From positions 1 through 14,726 of the forward strand of contig JANXSA010000276.1 of assembly GCA_025352915.1 (NCBI GenBank): a stretch of DNA of 14,726 bases, given 5' to 3'. The position numbers and the translations under genes are program-made. The notes below the pieces were generated by a model. That model saw nothing but the letters and a program-made list of their open reading frames with translations, made no database searches and was not told where the DNA came from. This document shows, piece by piece, positions 1 through 7,713 of this stretch; within the stretch, counting starts at the first letter, position 1, and each line of letters begins with the position of its first letter. This DNA is from Rhodospirillales bacterium. Lineage in GTDB: Bacteria > Pseudomonadota > Alphaproteobacteria > Acetobacterales > Acetobacteraceae.

Positions 1-1
1 G

Positions 2-571
2 GCGCGCGCGGCCGGCCGCGTTGCCTTGCGCGCCGACCTCGCCCGGCTTCGCGCCGGTGGCGCCCAGTCGTTCTTTGCCGCCGCCTGTGTGCGGTTGCAC
101 CGTTTGGCGCATGCGCTGCACACCAGCGGCCACCGGCGGGCGGCGCGCTGGGCGTGGTTGGCCAACCAGATGCTGACCGGCGCCGACATCTCGCCCGCCA
201 GTCAGATCGGCCCCGGCGTGACGCTGCCGTATCCGGCCGGGCTCTATATCCACGGCTGCGCTGGCAGTGACCTTACGATGTTGGCGCAATGCTGGATCGG
301 GCCGCTGGTCGACCGGCACGGCCGGCTGCCGCCGCTGTCCCAGGCGCCGCTGTTGGGCCGCGCGGTCTCACTCGGCCACCATGCCGGCGTGCATGGTTGC
401 CCGCGCGTCGGCGACGGGGTTTACATAGGCGCGGGATGCGTCGTAGGCGAAACCGTCGCCAATGACACGGTCCTGGTGCCGCGGCCGATGAAGCTCCGCC
501 ACGCCACGCCGGCACCCGGCCATGCCGTGCCTGTCTTATCGACCGGATCGGCCGGTCCAACTGGAGCGTGA
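2..571 (+). CDS. Serine-acetyltransferase-like hexapeptide (left-handed beta-helix) acetyltransferase, 5' partial
   Basis: Probable acyl-CoA-dependent O- or N-acetyltransferase of the CysE/WcaB type, acting in the cytoplasm on a sugar or small precursor. The reading frame is open to the left edge of the window. A TTG at 26 is the first possible in-window start but has no Shine-Dalgarno sequence, so the true start is probably upstream. Numbering from the TTG: a helical N-terminal part (about 1-50) leads into hexapeptide-repeat sequence (ISPASQIGPGVTL at 55-67; VGDGVYIGAGCVVG at 128-141). The DRH motif at 96-98 matches by memory the GDRHPKI region of serine acetyltransferases, where the His is catalytic. 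The other expected His (LDHATG in CysE) appears as Tyr69 in LPYPAG. The C-terminus is short and lacks the usual 'VVGNPAK' ending. The gene stops 4 bases before the aminotransferase gene, which suggests co-transcription and an acetylated amino-sugar product. It is unlikely to be a true CysE, because of the context and the missing His. Family confidence is good; substrate unknown. Confidence 0.75.
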   Translation, partial: ARAAGRVALRADLARLRAGGAQSFFAAACVRLHRLAHALHTSGHRRAARWAWLANQMLTGADISPASQIGPGVTLPYPAGLYIHGCAGSDLTMLAQCWIGPLVDRHGRLPPLSQAPLLGRAVSLGHHAGVHGCPRVGDGVYIGAGCVVGETVANDTVLVPRPMKLRHATPAPGHAVPVLSTGSAGPTGA

Positions 572-575
572 TCGG

Positions 576-1712
576 ATGCTGCGGCCCTTCCCGACCCCGA
601 TCTACGTCACCCGCCCGAACCTCCCGCCGCTGGATGAGGTCGCGGCGGGATTGGCCGAGATCTGGGCAAACCGCCAGCTGACCAATCGCGGCCCGATGCT
701 GGAACGGCTGGAAGACCGGCTCGCCCGATTATTCGATGTCGAGCACATGAGCGTGATGACCAACGGCACGCTGGCGCTGGAACTGGGCTGCCAGGCGCTC
801 GGGCTGCGCGGCGAGGTCATCACCACGCCGTTCACCTTCGCCGCCAGCGTCAACGCGCTGGTGCGCACCGGCCTCACCCCGGTCTTCGCCGATATCGAGC
901 CCGACCACCTGACCCTCGATCCCGCACGGGTCGAGGCGGCGATCACGCCCCGCACTTGCGCCATCCTGGGCGTGCACGTCTTCGGCCATCCCTGCCGGGT
1001 GGTCGAACTGGAGGCGGTGGCGCGGCGCCATGGCCTGGCGCTGCTCTACGACGCCGCGCATGCCTTCGGCACCACGGTGGACGGCGTGCCGGTGGCGCGC
1101 TTCGGCGACCTGTCGATGTTCAGCTTCCATGCCACCAAGCCGTTCCACTCGCTGGAGGGCGGCGGCCTCGCCTTCCGCCGGCCGGACCTCAAGGGCGTGC
1201 TGGAGCGGCTGGCCAATCACGGGCTGCAACCGGATGGCGACGTGCCGGAGGCTGGGACCAACGCCAAGATGACCGAGGTCCAGGCGCTGATCGGCCTGTT
1301 GATGCTGGACCGGCTGCCGGACATCCTGGCGCGCGGCAAGGTGATCGCCATGACCTACCGCGAACGCCTCGCCGCCCTGCCCGGGATCGACTGCCTGCCC
1401 GACCCGGCGCCGGGCGTGGAGGTGAACCACGCCTTCGCCCCGGTGCTCGTCGACCCCGCCCGGGCCGGCATCGACCGCGACGGGCTGCATGACGCACTGC
1501 GCCGGTTGAACGTGGTGACGCGCAAGTATTTCCACCCCCCGGCGAGCGACATGGCGGCGTTTCGCGCGCTGCGGGCAGCCGACTCGCTGGCGGTTTCGCG
1601 CGATGCGGCGGCGCGGGTGCTGGCACTGCCGATCTACGCCGACCTGGCCTTGGACGACGTCCATCGCATCTGCGACATGATCGCCGGGATCCACGCCCGC
1701 ACAGCTTCGTGA
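576..1712 (+). CDS. DegT/DnrJ/EryC1/StrS-family PLP-dependent sugar aminotransferase
   Basis: Transfers an amino group, probably from glutamate, to a keto-deoxysugar nucleotide. The 378-residue length is normal for the family. The ATG at 576 is preferred over the in-frame ATG at 522: it is preceded by GGAG at 563-566, lies 4 bases after the previous stop, and gives the family-typical N-terminus (about 10 residues before VTRPNLPPL). Visible motifs: NGTLALELGCQAL (phosphate-binding region, about 63-75), EVITTPFTFAAS (80-91), YDAAHAFG (158-165, with PLP-ring Asp159), and SFHATKPFHSLEGGG (183-197) with Lys188 as the Schiff-base lysine. The wording of these blocks resembles VioA-type dTDP-4-keto-6-deoxyglucose transaminases as I recall them, so a dTDP-4-amino-4,6-dideoxy sugar is the best guess. 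A UDP-linked substrate or a C3 aminotransferase (FdtB/QdtB type) is not excluded. The neighbouring acetyltransferase-like gene could acylate the product. No matching nucleotide-sugar dehydratase is in the window. Confidence 0.93.
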   Translation: MLRPFPTPIYVTRPNLPPLDEVAAGLAEIWANRQLTNRGPMLERLEDRLARLFDVEHMSVMTNGTLALELGCQALGLRGEVITTPFTFAASVNALVRTGLTPVFADIEPDHLTLDPARVEAAITPRTCAILGVHVFGHPCRVVELEAVARRHGLALLYDAAHAFGTTVDGVPVARFGDLSMFSFHATKPFHSLEGGGLAFRRPDLKGVLERLANHGLQPDGDVPEAGTNAKMTEVQALIGLLMLDRLPDILARGKVIAMTYRERLAALPGIDCLPDPAPGVEVNHAFAPVLVDPARAGIDRDGLHDALRRLNVVTRKYFHPPASDMAAFRALRAADSLAVSRDAAARVLALPIYADLALDDVHRICDMIAGIHARTAS

Positions 1713-1811
1713 ACGGGCTACCGGGGGTGTGGGTGCTTGTGTGCGCTCCCGCCGCTGTGCGAGCATGTTCCAGTCCGCTATGGGCGCAACTTCGGACGGG
1801 AGCAGGGTTGG

Positions 1812-2954
1812 ATGGCACGACGCCGCGGCCAGTTTGGACGTCGCGGTATGCTGGGCTGGGCTGGGCTGTCCGCCGTAGCGGGCATCGGCACTGCCGGCCT
1901 GGTGCAGTGTTCCGCTGAGAATACCGCGGTTGCACGGCCGCTGGGCCTGACCTCGCGCGGCGGCTGGGCGTTCCCGCAGCCGAACCCGATCATCAAGGCC
2001 GGCGATATGCGCAGCCAGGGGTTGTGGAACGATCCCTGCGTCCTGCACGACGGCACATCCTACATCATGTATCTGACCTCCAGCACCAGCGCGCCGTTCA
2101 AGCCGCCGGTGCTGCCGTTCCGCGCCGTGTCGCCGGACGGCCTCGCCTGGTCGCTGTCCCCGGCGACCCCGCTGCTGTCGCCCGCCGGCACACCGTTCGC
2201 CAGCCTGGAGACGCCCAGTGTGGTGCGTTTCCGCGGCGCCTGGCACATGTTTTTCACCGGCATCATGGCCCGGCCGAACCCCGCGCCGATGTCCGTCGGC
2301 CACGCTGTGTCGGCGGACGGCATCACCTGGAAAGTAACACCGCAGCCGGTGCTCACCGCCACCGGCAAGATCACCGACTGGAACGGCTACCTGGTCGCTG
2401 AACCCGGCGCGATCGTGTGGAAAGACCGCATGCTGGTCTATTTCGCCGCGATCGGTGCCCGCCCGGGCGGCAACCCGCCCCAGGCGCAGTCGATCGGACT
2501 GGCCATCACCACCGATGGCGTGACCTTCGGGCCGCCGTCGCGGGTGCTGGAACAGGCGCCGCTCTACCCGCCGTCGCGCGGCTTCATCGGCTACTCCACC
2601 CCGATGGCCTTCGCCTTGGGCAACAAGGTCCACCTGGTTTACGACGTCGCCGTCAACTGGACCGGCGACGACCCGGAATGGCAACAGGTGGCGCTGCACC
2701 ACGCGGTCTCGAACCGCGACGGCGAAGGCGACTTCGTGCAGGACGCCGCACCGCTGATGACCCGCGACGACTTCGACTGGACCGGCGGGGAAATCGCCTC
2801 GCCAACCGTGCTGGTCGAAGGCAGCAAGTTGCACATGTGGTTCGCCGGCCATGTCCACAAATCGCAGCTTGGCCCGTTGATCCGGCGCGGCATCAGCGGG
2901 CGGGAATTCGGCATCGGTTACGCCACGCGCCCGGCGGCCGATTTCGAGCGCTGA
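1812..2954 (+). CDS. Exported five-bladed beta-propeller protein, glycoside hydrolase GH43/GH32/GH68-like
   Basis: A 380-residue protein likely to act on glycan in the periplasm or at the cell surface. The ATG at 1812 is chosen because GGGAGCAGGG lies just upstream (1798-1807). It gives a basic N-region with a twin-arginine-like motif (FGRRGMLGW, Arg10-Arg11), a hydrophobic stretch to about residue 31, and Cys33. The preceding LVQ is a poor lipobox, so lipidation is uncertain. The mature part shows repeated propeller-blade features: acidic candidates in WNDP (Asp74), ETPSVV (Glu133), AEPGAIV (Glu197) and GEIASPTVL (Glu327), each followed by a strand such as MYLTSS, MFFTG, VYFAAIG or MWFAGH, plus two SPDG/SADG-type turns before W. 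This matches the fold shared by GH43, GH32 and GH68; which acidic residues are catalytic is inference. An in-frame ATG at 1848 would lose the RR motif. It sits 99 bases after the aminotransferase gene and 13 before a glycosyltransferase gene, inside the assembly operon. It may trim or bind the polymer. Hydrolase activity is not certain; some such proteins in polysaccharide loci have no known activity. Confidence 0.82.
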   Translation: MARRRGQFGRRGMLGWAGLSAVAGIGTAGLVQCSAENTAVARPLGLTSRGGWAFPQPNPIIKAGDMRSQGLWNDPCVLHDGTSYIMYLTSSTSAPFKPPVLPFRAVSPDGLAWSLSPATPLLSPAGTPFASLETPSVVRFRGAWHMFFTGIMARPNPAPMSVGHAVSADGITWKVTPQPVLTATGKITDWNGYLVAEPGAIVWKDRMLVYFAAIGARPGGNPPQAQSIGLAITTDGVTFGPPSRVLEQAPLYPPSRGFIGYSTPMAFALGNKVHLVYDVAVNWTGDDPEWQQVALHHAVSNRDGEGDFVQDAAPLMTRDDFDWTGGEIASPTVLVEGSKLHMWFAGHVHKSQLGPLIRRGISGREFGIGYATRPAADFER

Positions 2955-2967
2955 GGCACAAGCCGCC

Positions 2968-4020
2968 GTGGCACAGCACCCCAGCGAGATGGCGCGGCCC
3001 GGATTGGCGCCCGCGACAGCCGCGGCTGACAAACCGCCGCGGGTCTCGGTGGTCATTTCGGTGCATAACCGGGCCTTGATGCTGCTCGACTGCCTGAAGG
3101 GACTGGCGGCACAGAGCCTGGGGCGGGACGCCTTCGAGGTTGTCATCGTGGACAACTGCTCCACCGAGGATCTCAGCCCGACGTTTGCGCAAGGCCGGGT
3201 GCTCGGCCTCAACCTGCTTGTGGCGCGCACCGCACAGGACCAGGGCCCGGCGCCGGCGCGCAACCTCGGCGTGCAGATGGCGCGCGGCGCGGTGATCGCC
3301 TTCACCGACAGCGATTGCCGCCCCACACCGCACTGGCTGGCGCACGCGCTGCCCCGCTTCGACGACCCGGCGATCGCCTTCGTCGGCGGACCGGTGCTGC
3401 CCAAGCCGGAACAGACATTCACCCTGACCTCGCGCGCAACCTTCGTAACCCAGGTCGAGCATCCAAGCTTTCCGACGGCCAACCTGCTGATGCGGCGCGA
3501 TGTCTTCCTGGCGCATGGCGGCTTCGACACCACGCTGAGCTTTTCCGACCCCTTTGGCCGCGCAATGGAATGCGCCGATACCGACCTGGCCTGGCGCATC
3601 CTCAAGGCCGGCCACCGCCATGCCTTCGTGCCCGCGGCGGTGATGGAGCACGAGGTCGAGGACCAGAGCATCTGGATGTGGATGATCGAGCCGAGCCGGC
3701 TGTTCCTGTTGCCGGCGTTGATCCGCCGACATCCGGAGTTGCGTGCCAAGCTGCTGACATGGAACCTGTTTTTCTACGCGCCGGCCGCCTCGCTGTATCT
3801 CGTGGTGCCGTTCGCGGTGGTCGCGGCATGGACCCTGCCATGGCTCCTGGTGTTGCTGCCGCTGGCCCTGTTGACCCGCAGCGCGGTACGCATGCGCAGC
3901 CTGAATCCCGTCGTGCTGGTGCGCCAGAGCCTGCGCGTGCTGGCCCATCTGCCGCGCAACATGATGGTCAACGCCGCCCTGCTCTATGGCAGCATGCGCT
4001 TTCGCTGTCCGGTCTTGTGA
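2968..4020 (+). CDS. GT2-like glycosyltransferase with C-terminal membrane segments
   Basis: Inverting GT-A glycosyltransferase that should add a sugar from a nucleotide donor to a lipid-linked intermediate at the inner face of the cytoplasmic membrane. The start is taken as GTG 2968, with TGAGG at 2952-2956 as a weak ribosome site; the ATG at 2989 is a fair alternative, since the domain only begins near residue 25. Motifs: RVSVVISVHNRA (25-36), EVVIVDN (57-63; Asp62 is the nucleotide-contacting Asp), TDSDC (113-117; the DxD-like metal site), and ECADTDLAWR (201-210; acceptor/base region). Residues about 266-303 form a strongly hydrophobic stretch long enough for one or two transmembrane helices, followed by a basic tail ending RCPVL. 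The length of 350 residues fits GT2 proteins with a membrane anchor. It is visibly related in architecture to the GT2 at 7703-8689. Donor, acceptor and linkage cannot be inferred. Confidence 0.92.
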   Translation: MAQHPSEMARPGLAPATAAADKPPRVSVVISVHNRALMLLDCLKGLAAQSLGRDAFEVVIVDNCSTEDLSPTFAQGRVLGLNLLVARTAQDQGPAPARNLGVQMARGAVIAFTDSDCRPTPHWLAHALPRFDDPAIAFVGGPVLPKPEQTFTLTSRATFVTQVEHPSFPTANLLMRRDVFLAHGGFDTTLSFSDPFGRAMECADTDLAWRILKAGHRHAFVPAAVMEHEVEDQSIWMWMIEPSRLFLLPALIRRHPELRAKLLTWNLFFYAPAASLYLVVPFAVVAAWTLPWLLVLLPLALLTRSAVRMRSLNPVVLVRQSLRVLAHLPRNMMVNAALLYGSMRFRCPVL

Positions 4021-4057
4021 CCCCGCGCCGCGCTTCACGACGCGTGCGGTCCGGCCG

Positions 4058-5278
4058 ATGAGCGGGTGCGCCCGCATCGTCATGACCAACCCGACCTGCT
4101 GGCCCGAAATCCGCCGCGGGTCCGAGCGGCTGCTGGCCGAACACGCGGCATGGCAGGCCGCCCAGGGCCACGAGGTGACGGTGATTTCCACCCATCGCGG
4201 TCCGCGCACCGAACAACGCACCGCCGGGGTCCGCCATATCCTGCTGCCGCGCCGCCTGCTTCTGGGCCGGGCGAGCCGCTGGCTGGGACCGTTCCACGCC
4301 TTCGCGCTGCAAGTCCGCGACGAGGTCCGCCGGGCGCGCGCCGCGGGCACACCCTTTCATGCGGCGCACTGCCTCAATTATCATGACGCGTTCGGCGTGC
4401 TGCTGGCCGGTGCCCAGCGTCCGCGCCTAGCCTATCACGTGGTCGGCATTCCAGTGCGTGCCTATTTCCGCTGGACGCCGCATGACGGGCTGATGTTCCG
4501 CCACGTGCTGCGCAATGCCGATGCCTGCGCGGTGACCTCGCGCCATGCGCAACAGATGCTGCTGCGCGAATTCGGCGTGGCGGCAACCCTGCTGCCATCG
4601 CCCAGCGACATCGACCGGTTGCTCGCCACGCCCCGGCCGCCCGCCGACGGCCGATTGCGGCTGCTGTTCGCCGCCGATGCCGATGAGCCGCGCAAGGGGG
4701 CGGTGCTGCTGGCGCGCGCTTTCGCCCAGGTGCGCGACGCGCGGCCCGACGCCAGGCTGGTGTTCGGCGGCCCGGCATCGCAGACAACCATTCGGGCAAT
4801 CCGCGCCGCCGCCCGTCCCGCCGACCTGCCGCACATCAGCTTTCCCGGCCCCGGCACCCAAGATGACCTGCCGGCGCGCTACGCCGCCGCCACCGTGCTG
4901 GTGCATCCCGCGGTGTGGGAGGCACAGGGCATGGTCCCGGTGGAAGCGCTGGCCTGCGGCACGCCAGTGGTGGCGTGCGACCATGGTGGCGTGGCCGACA
5001 TCGTGGGTGACAGCGGGGTGGACGACCCCGCGGTCGGGCGGCTGTTCCAGCCCGGTCCGATCATCCGCCATGCCGCGACCGACCATGCCGCGCTGGCCCG
5101 CGCCATTCTGGACGCAGCCGACCTCGCGCGCGATCCCGCGACCGAGGCGCGCTGCCGCGCCCGGGCCATTCCCTTCGGATGGCCCACCTTGGGGCCGGCC
5201 TATGCGCGCCTGCTCGGCCTGGACGGTCCCAACGCCTTGGCGGCCAGGGACTCCATGGCACGTCCTGGCGCACAATAG
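4058..5278 (+). CDS. GT4-like (GT-B fold) glycosyltransferase
   Basis: Retaining GT-B glycosyltransferase, 406 residues, expected to extend the lipid-linked repeat unit in the cytoplasm. ATG 4058 is preferred to the in-frame ATG 3986, which lies inside the previous gene and adds 24 residues unlike a GT4 N-terminus; ATG 4082 is also possible. No clear Shine-Dalgarno is seen. The N-terminal domain has the pattern GSERLLAEHAAW (about 21-32), close to the usual G-G-x-E/x-R donor-loop region. The C-terminal domain has ADADEPRKGAV (206-216; Arg212/Lys213 as the diphosphate-binding pair) and the E-x7-E motif EAQGMVPVE (Glu288 and Glu296), followed by ALACGTPVVACDHGG. This is the standard PF00534/GT4 signature. 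It follows the GT2 gene by 37 bases and precedes the flippase by 2, so it belongs to the same operon. The donor sugar is unknown. Confidence 0.92.
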   Translation: MSGCARIVMTNPTCWPEIRRGSERLLAEHAAWQAAQGHEVTVISTHRGPRTEQRTAGVRHILLPRRLLLGRASRWLGPFHAFALQVRDEVRRARAAGTPFHAAHCLNYHDAFGVLLAGAQRPRLAYHVVGIPVRAYFRWTPHDGLMFRHVLRNADACAVTSRHAQQMLLREFGVAATLLPSPSDIDRLLATPRPPADGRLRLLFAADADEPRKGAVLLARAFAQVRDARPDARLVFGGPASQTTIRAIRAAARPADLPHISFPGPGTQDDLPARYAAATVLVHPAVWEAQGMVPVEALACGTPVVACDHGGVADIVGDSGVDDPAVGRLFQPGPIIRHAATDHAALARAILDAADLARDPATEARCRARAIPFGWPTLGPAYARLLGLDGPNALAARDSMARPGAQ

Positions 5279-5280
5279 CG

Positions 5281-6651
5281 ATGTCGGTTCAGGCAAGCCG
5301 CGCACAGGAAACCACAGATACCGCCGTCGCGGCACCGCTGCGACGCCACCATTTGTTGCGCCAGACCCTGCTGGGGCTGACGTTCCGCGGCATCGGCGTG
5401 ATCCTGGCTTTCGCCAGCCAGGTGGTGGTGGCGCGCGCGCTCGGGGTGGTGGGGTTCGGCAGCTATGTCACCATCCTTGCCTGGACGACGCTGCTGTCGC
5501 TGCTCGCCGGCGTTGGGCTGCCACAGGCCGGAATCCGCTTCTTCGCCGCCTATGCCGAGACGCGCGACTGGGCATCGTATCGCGGGTTCATGCGCATGGC
5601 GGTGCTGGCGGTGGCGGCGAGCGGGATCGCCGTCGGGCTCGCGGCGGTCGCGCTGTTCGCCACCCTGCCGTCGCTGCGCCCGCTGCTTGCGGCGATGGCC
5701 ATCGGCATGCCGCTGATCGTGCTGTTCAGCGCCAGCACGCTGGCACAGGCAGCACTGGTTGCCGCCCAGCGCCCGGTGCGCGGCGAGATCGCCAACAACG
5801 TGGTGCGCTCGCTCCTGGTGATGGCGCTGGTCGCCGGCGCGGCACAGCTGAGCCCCACGCTTGACGTGGTATCGGTGCTGGCGTTCACCGTGCTGGCAGG
5901 GCTGCTGACGCTGCTGGTGCAGTCGGGCGCGTGGTGGCAGGCGACGGGGATGCACTGGCGCGGGAAGTCGGAGGTCGAGGCGCGGCCGGCGTGGCTGGCA
6001 TCCGGCCGGGCCTACCTGATCTCAACCGCCGCCTATGCGCTGGTCGAGCGGCTGGACACGATTCTGCTGGCCGTCCTGGCGCCGCCGGCCGAGGTGGGAC
6101 CCTACAGCGTGGCCGCCCGGCTGGCGTTGCTGGTCAGCGTGGCACTGAGCCCGATATCGGCGATCGCCGCGTCATCCGCGGCACAATTGCTGGAACGTGG
6201 CGACCGGCCCGCGCTGCAGCGCCTGATGGCGCAGACATCGCTGATGTGCAGCGGCGCCGGTGCCGTGCTGGCGCTCGCACTGGTGATCGCCACGCCCTGG
6301 CTGCTCGCGGTGTTCGGGTCCGGCTTCGAGACGGTGCGCGGGATGGTGGCGGTGCTGATGCTGGGCCAGGTCGCGCTGGCCGTCGCCGGCCCGGCGGGCG
6401 CGCTGTTGGCAATCGCCGGGCATAACCGGGTGCTGATCGGGATCATGCTGGCAACGGTGGCGGTCAACCTGACCCTGTGCCTGTTGCTGATACCGCCCTT
6501 CGCATCCGAGGGAGCGGCGGTCGCGACCATGCTGTCGCTGGTCTTCAACGCGGTGGCGCTCGCGGTGGCGGCGCGGCTGCTGCTGGGTATCGACACGACG
6601 ATCCTGGCCGGCGTGACCTGGTTGGTTCGGTATGTTCTCGCGCGACGCTGA
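5281..6651 (+). CDS. Wzx-like polysaccharide/O-antigen flippase (MOP superfamily)
   Basis: A 456-residue integral inner-membrane protein of the polysaccharide-specific transporter (PST/Wzx) branch, which moves undecaprenyl-diphosphate-linked repeat units to the periplasmic face. ATG 5281 lies 2 bases after the preceding stop; the longer in-frame ATG at 5179 would sit inside the GT4 gene and add 34 proline/arginine-rich residues without membrane character. The typical family opening is present: a basic stretch (LRRHHLLRQTLLGLTFRG, about 20-37), then a hydrophobic helix and the ARALGVVGFGSYV motif (about 52-64) found near the end of helix 1 in this family. About 12 hydrophobic segments are spread over the whole length, with a second-half repeat starting near LISTAAYALVERLDTILLAVL (about 247-267). 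A Wzx implies the Wzx/Wzy pathway, yet no obvious Wzy is in the window. An alternative is a lipid or teichoic-type flippase, but the glycosyltransferase context favours a repeat-unit flippase. Confidence 0.92.
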   Translation: MSVQASRAQETTDTAVAAPLRRHHLLRQTLLGLTFRGIGVILAFASQVVVARALGVVGFGSYVTILAWTTLLSLLAGVGLPQAGIRFFAAYAETRDWASYRGFMRMAVLAVAASGIAVGLAAVALFATLPSLRPLLAAMAIGMPLIVLFSASTLAQAALVAAQRPVRGEIANNVVRSLLVMALVAGAAQLSPTLDVVSVLAFTVLAGLLTLLVQSGAWWQATGMHWRGKSEVEARPAWLASGRAYLISTAAYALVERLDTILLAVLAPPAEVGPYSVAARLALLVSVALSPISAIAASSAAQLLERGDRPALQRLMAQTSLMCSGAGAVLALALVIATPWLLAVFGSGFETVRGMVAVLMLGQVALAVAGPAGALLAIAGHNRVLIGIMLATVAVNLTLCLLLIPPFASEGAAVATMLSLVFNAVALAVAARLLLGIDTTILAGVTWLVRYVLARR

Positions 6652-6681
6652 CCGGGATCGGCTATCGTGGAATCCCGCCGC

Positions 6682-7713
6682 ATGACGGCCGAGGTGCTGT
6701 ACGTCGTGCCGACCTACAACCGGGCGCGCGACCTGCCGCGAACCCTGCATGCCATCGCCGCACAGGACTGGGACCACGACCGGATGGCGATCCTGGTGGT
6801 CGACGGCGGTTCACAGGACGCCACGCAAGCGGTGGTCGAAGCCCTGGCGCGGACCTTGCCGTGCCGGATCGAGCTGCTGCGCAAGGCCAATGAAGGGCCG
6901 GGCGTCTCCCGCAATGTCGGCCTGGCGCGCGGGCTCGGGCGGTTTGTTGCCGTGGTCGACAGCGATGTGGCGCTCGATCCCGGCTGGACCCGCGCCACCG
7001 TCGCCGCCATGCAGGACGATCCCGGGCTGGCGCAGGTTGGCGGGCGGCTGGTGTTCGGCCACGAGCCCACGATCCTGAACAGCTATGGCGGCGAACTCGG
7101 GCGCGGCATCGGCCTGGCGTGGGACGTGGCCGAGGGCCAGCGCGCCGACGATCAGCGCACGCCGCGCGATACCTTGTGGATCAACACTTCCGCCGTGCTG
7201 TTTCGCCCGGAGCCCGTGCTCGCCGTTGGCGCCTTCGATCCCGCGTTCATGATGGCCTATGAGGAGCCCGATCTCGGCCTGCGCCTGGCGATTGCCGGCT
7301 GGCGCGCGCGCGTCGTGCCGGATGCGGTGGCGCTGCATCATGTCGGCCCGCAATCACTGCACTGGGACGCCGAGATGGTGTTCCATCAGGTCAAGAACCG
7401 CATCCGCCTGGGGCTGAAATCGCTCGGCGCGCTGCGGCTATGCGGCTTCGTCGCGGTCAACCTGTTGTACGGCCTGGCCGATGCGACGCTGCACCGGCAT
7501 CGCGGCGCCCGGCTGCGCGGCATGTGGTGGAACCTGGTCAATAGTGCCGAGACCTGGCGGTTGCGCCGCAAGGCCCAGGCGCTGCGGCGCGTGCCGGATC
7601 GCCAGGCCCTGGCCCCGACCGGCACCGCCTGGCTGCCGCCCACCCGCCTGCACGGGCGGCGCCGGCGCGCCATGCCGGGCATGTTCGCGGCATCCGCGCC
7701 CGATGACCGCTGA
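6682..7713 (+). CDS. GT2-like glycosyltransferase (rhamnosyltransferase-like architecture)
   Basis: Inverting GT-A glycosyltransferase, 343 residues from ATG 6682 (TGGAA at 6668-6672 upstream). A GTG at 6667 would add five residues and is equally possible. Motifs: VLYVVPTYNRA (5-15), ILVVDGGSQDAT (37-48, with Asp41), VVDSDVALDPGW (91-102, with the DSD metal site at 93-95), TLWINTSAVLFRPE (164-177), and EEPDLGLRLAIAGWRA (194-209), the acceptor-side acidic region of GT2 enzymes. After the catalytic domain comes KNRIRLGLKSL (238-248), a basic amphipathic element often seen in rhamnosyltransferase-like GT2 proteins, then a short hydrophobic stretch (LCGFVAVNLLYGLA) and a basic tail. It starts 30 bases after the flippase gene and overlaps the next gene by 11 bases. 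Assignment to rhamnose transfer is only a resemblance; the donor is unknown. Confidence 0.92.
   Translation: MTAEVLYVVPTYNRARDLPRTLHAIAAQDWDHDRMAILVVDGGSQDATQAVVEALARTLPCRIELLRKANEGPGVSRNVGLARGLGRFVAVVDSDVALDPGWTRATVAAMQDDPGLAQVGGRLVFGHEPTILNSYGGELGRGIGLAWDVAEGQRADDQRTPRDTLWINTSAVLFRPEPVLAVGAFDPAFMMAYEEPDLGLRLAIAGWRARVVPDAVALHHVGPQSLHWDAEMVFHQVKNRIRLGLKSLGALRLCGFVAVNLLYGLADATLHRHRGARLRGMWWNLVNSAETWRLRRKAQALRRVPDRQALAPTGTAWLPPTRLHGRRRRAMPGMFAASAPDDR

Noticed and set aside
1713..1811. A possible promoter or small gene in the 99-base gap before the propeller gene
   Set aside because: Apart from the GGGAGCAGGG ribosome site there is no convincing -35/-10 pair, no hairpin and no small reading frame with its own ribosome site.
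729..3749. A 1006-codon reading frame on the - strand
   Set aside because: It lies antisense to three well-supported genes, has low-complexity Arg/Gly/Ala/His-rich sequence and no recognisable domain. Long antisense frames are expected in GC-rich DNA with G/C third positions.
2893..4350. A 485-codon - strand frame opposite the first GT2 gene
   Set aside because: It is antisense to a gene with intact GT2 motifs; there is no domain or ribosome site, and the composition is low-complexity.
4545..5864. A 439-codon + strand frame across the GT4/flippase junction
   Set aside because: Its translation is rich in Trp, Cys, Pro and Arg and matches no family, and it overlaps two genes with clear motifs in other frames.
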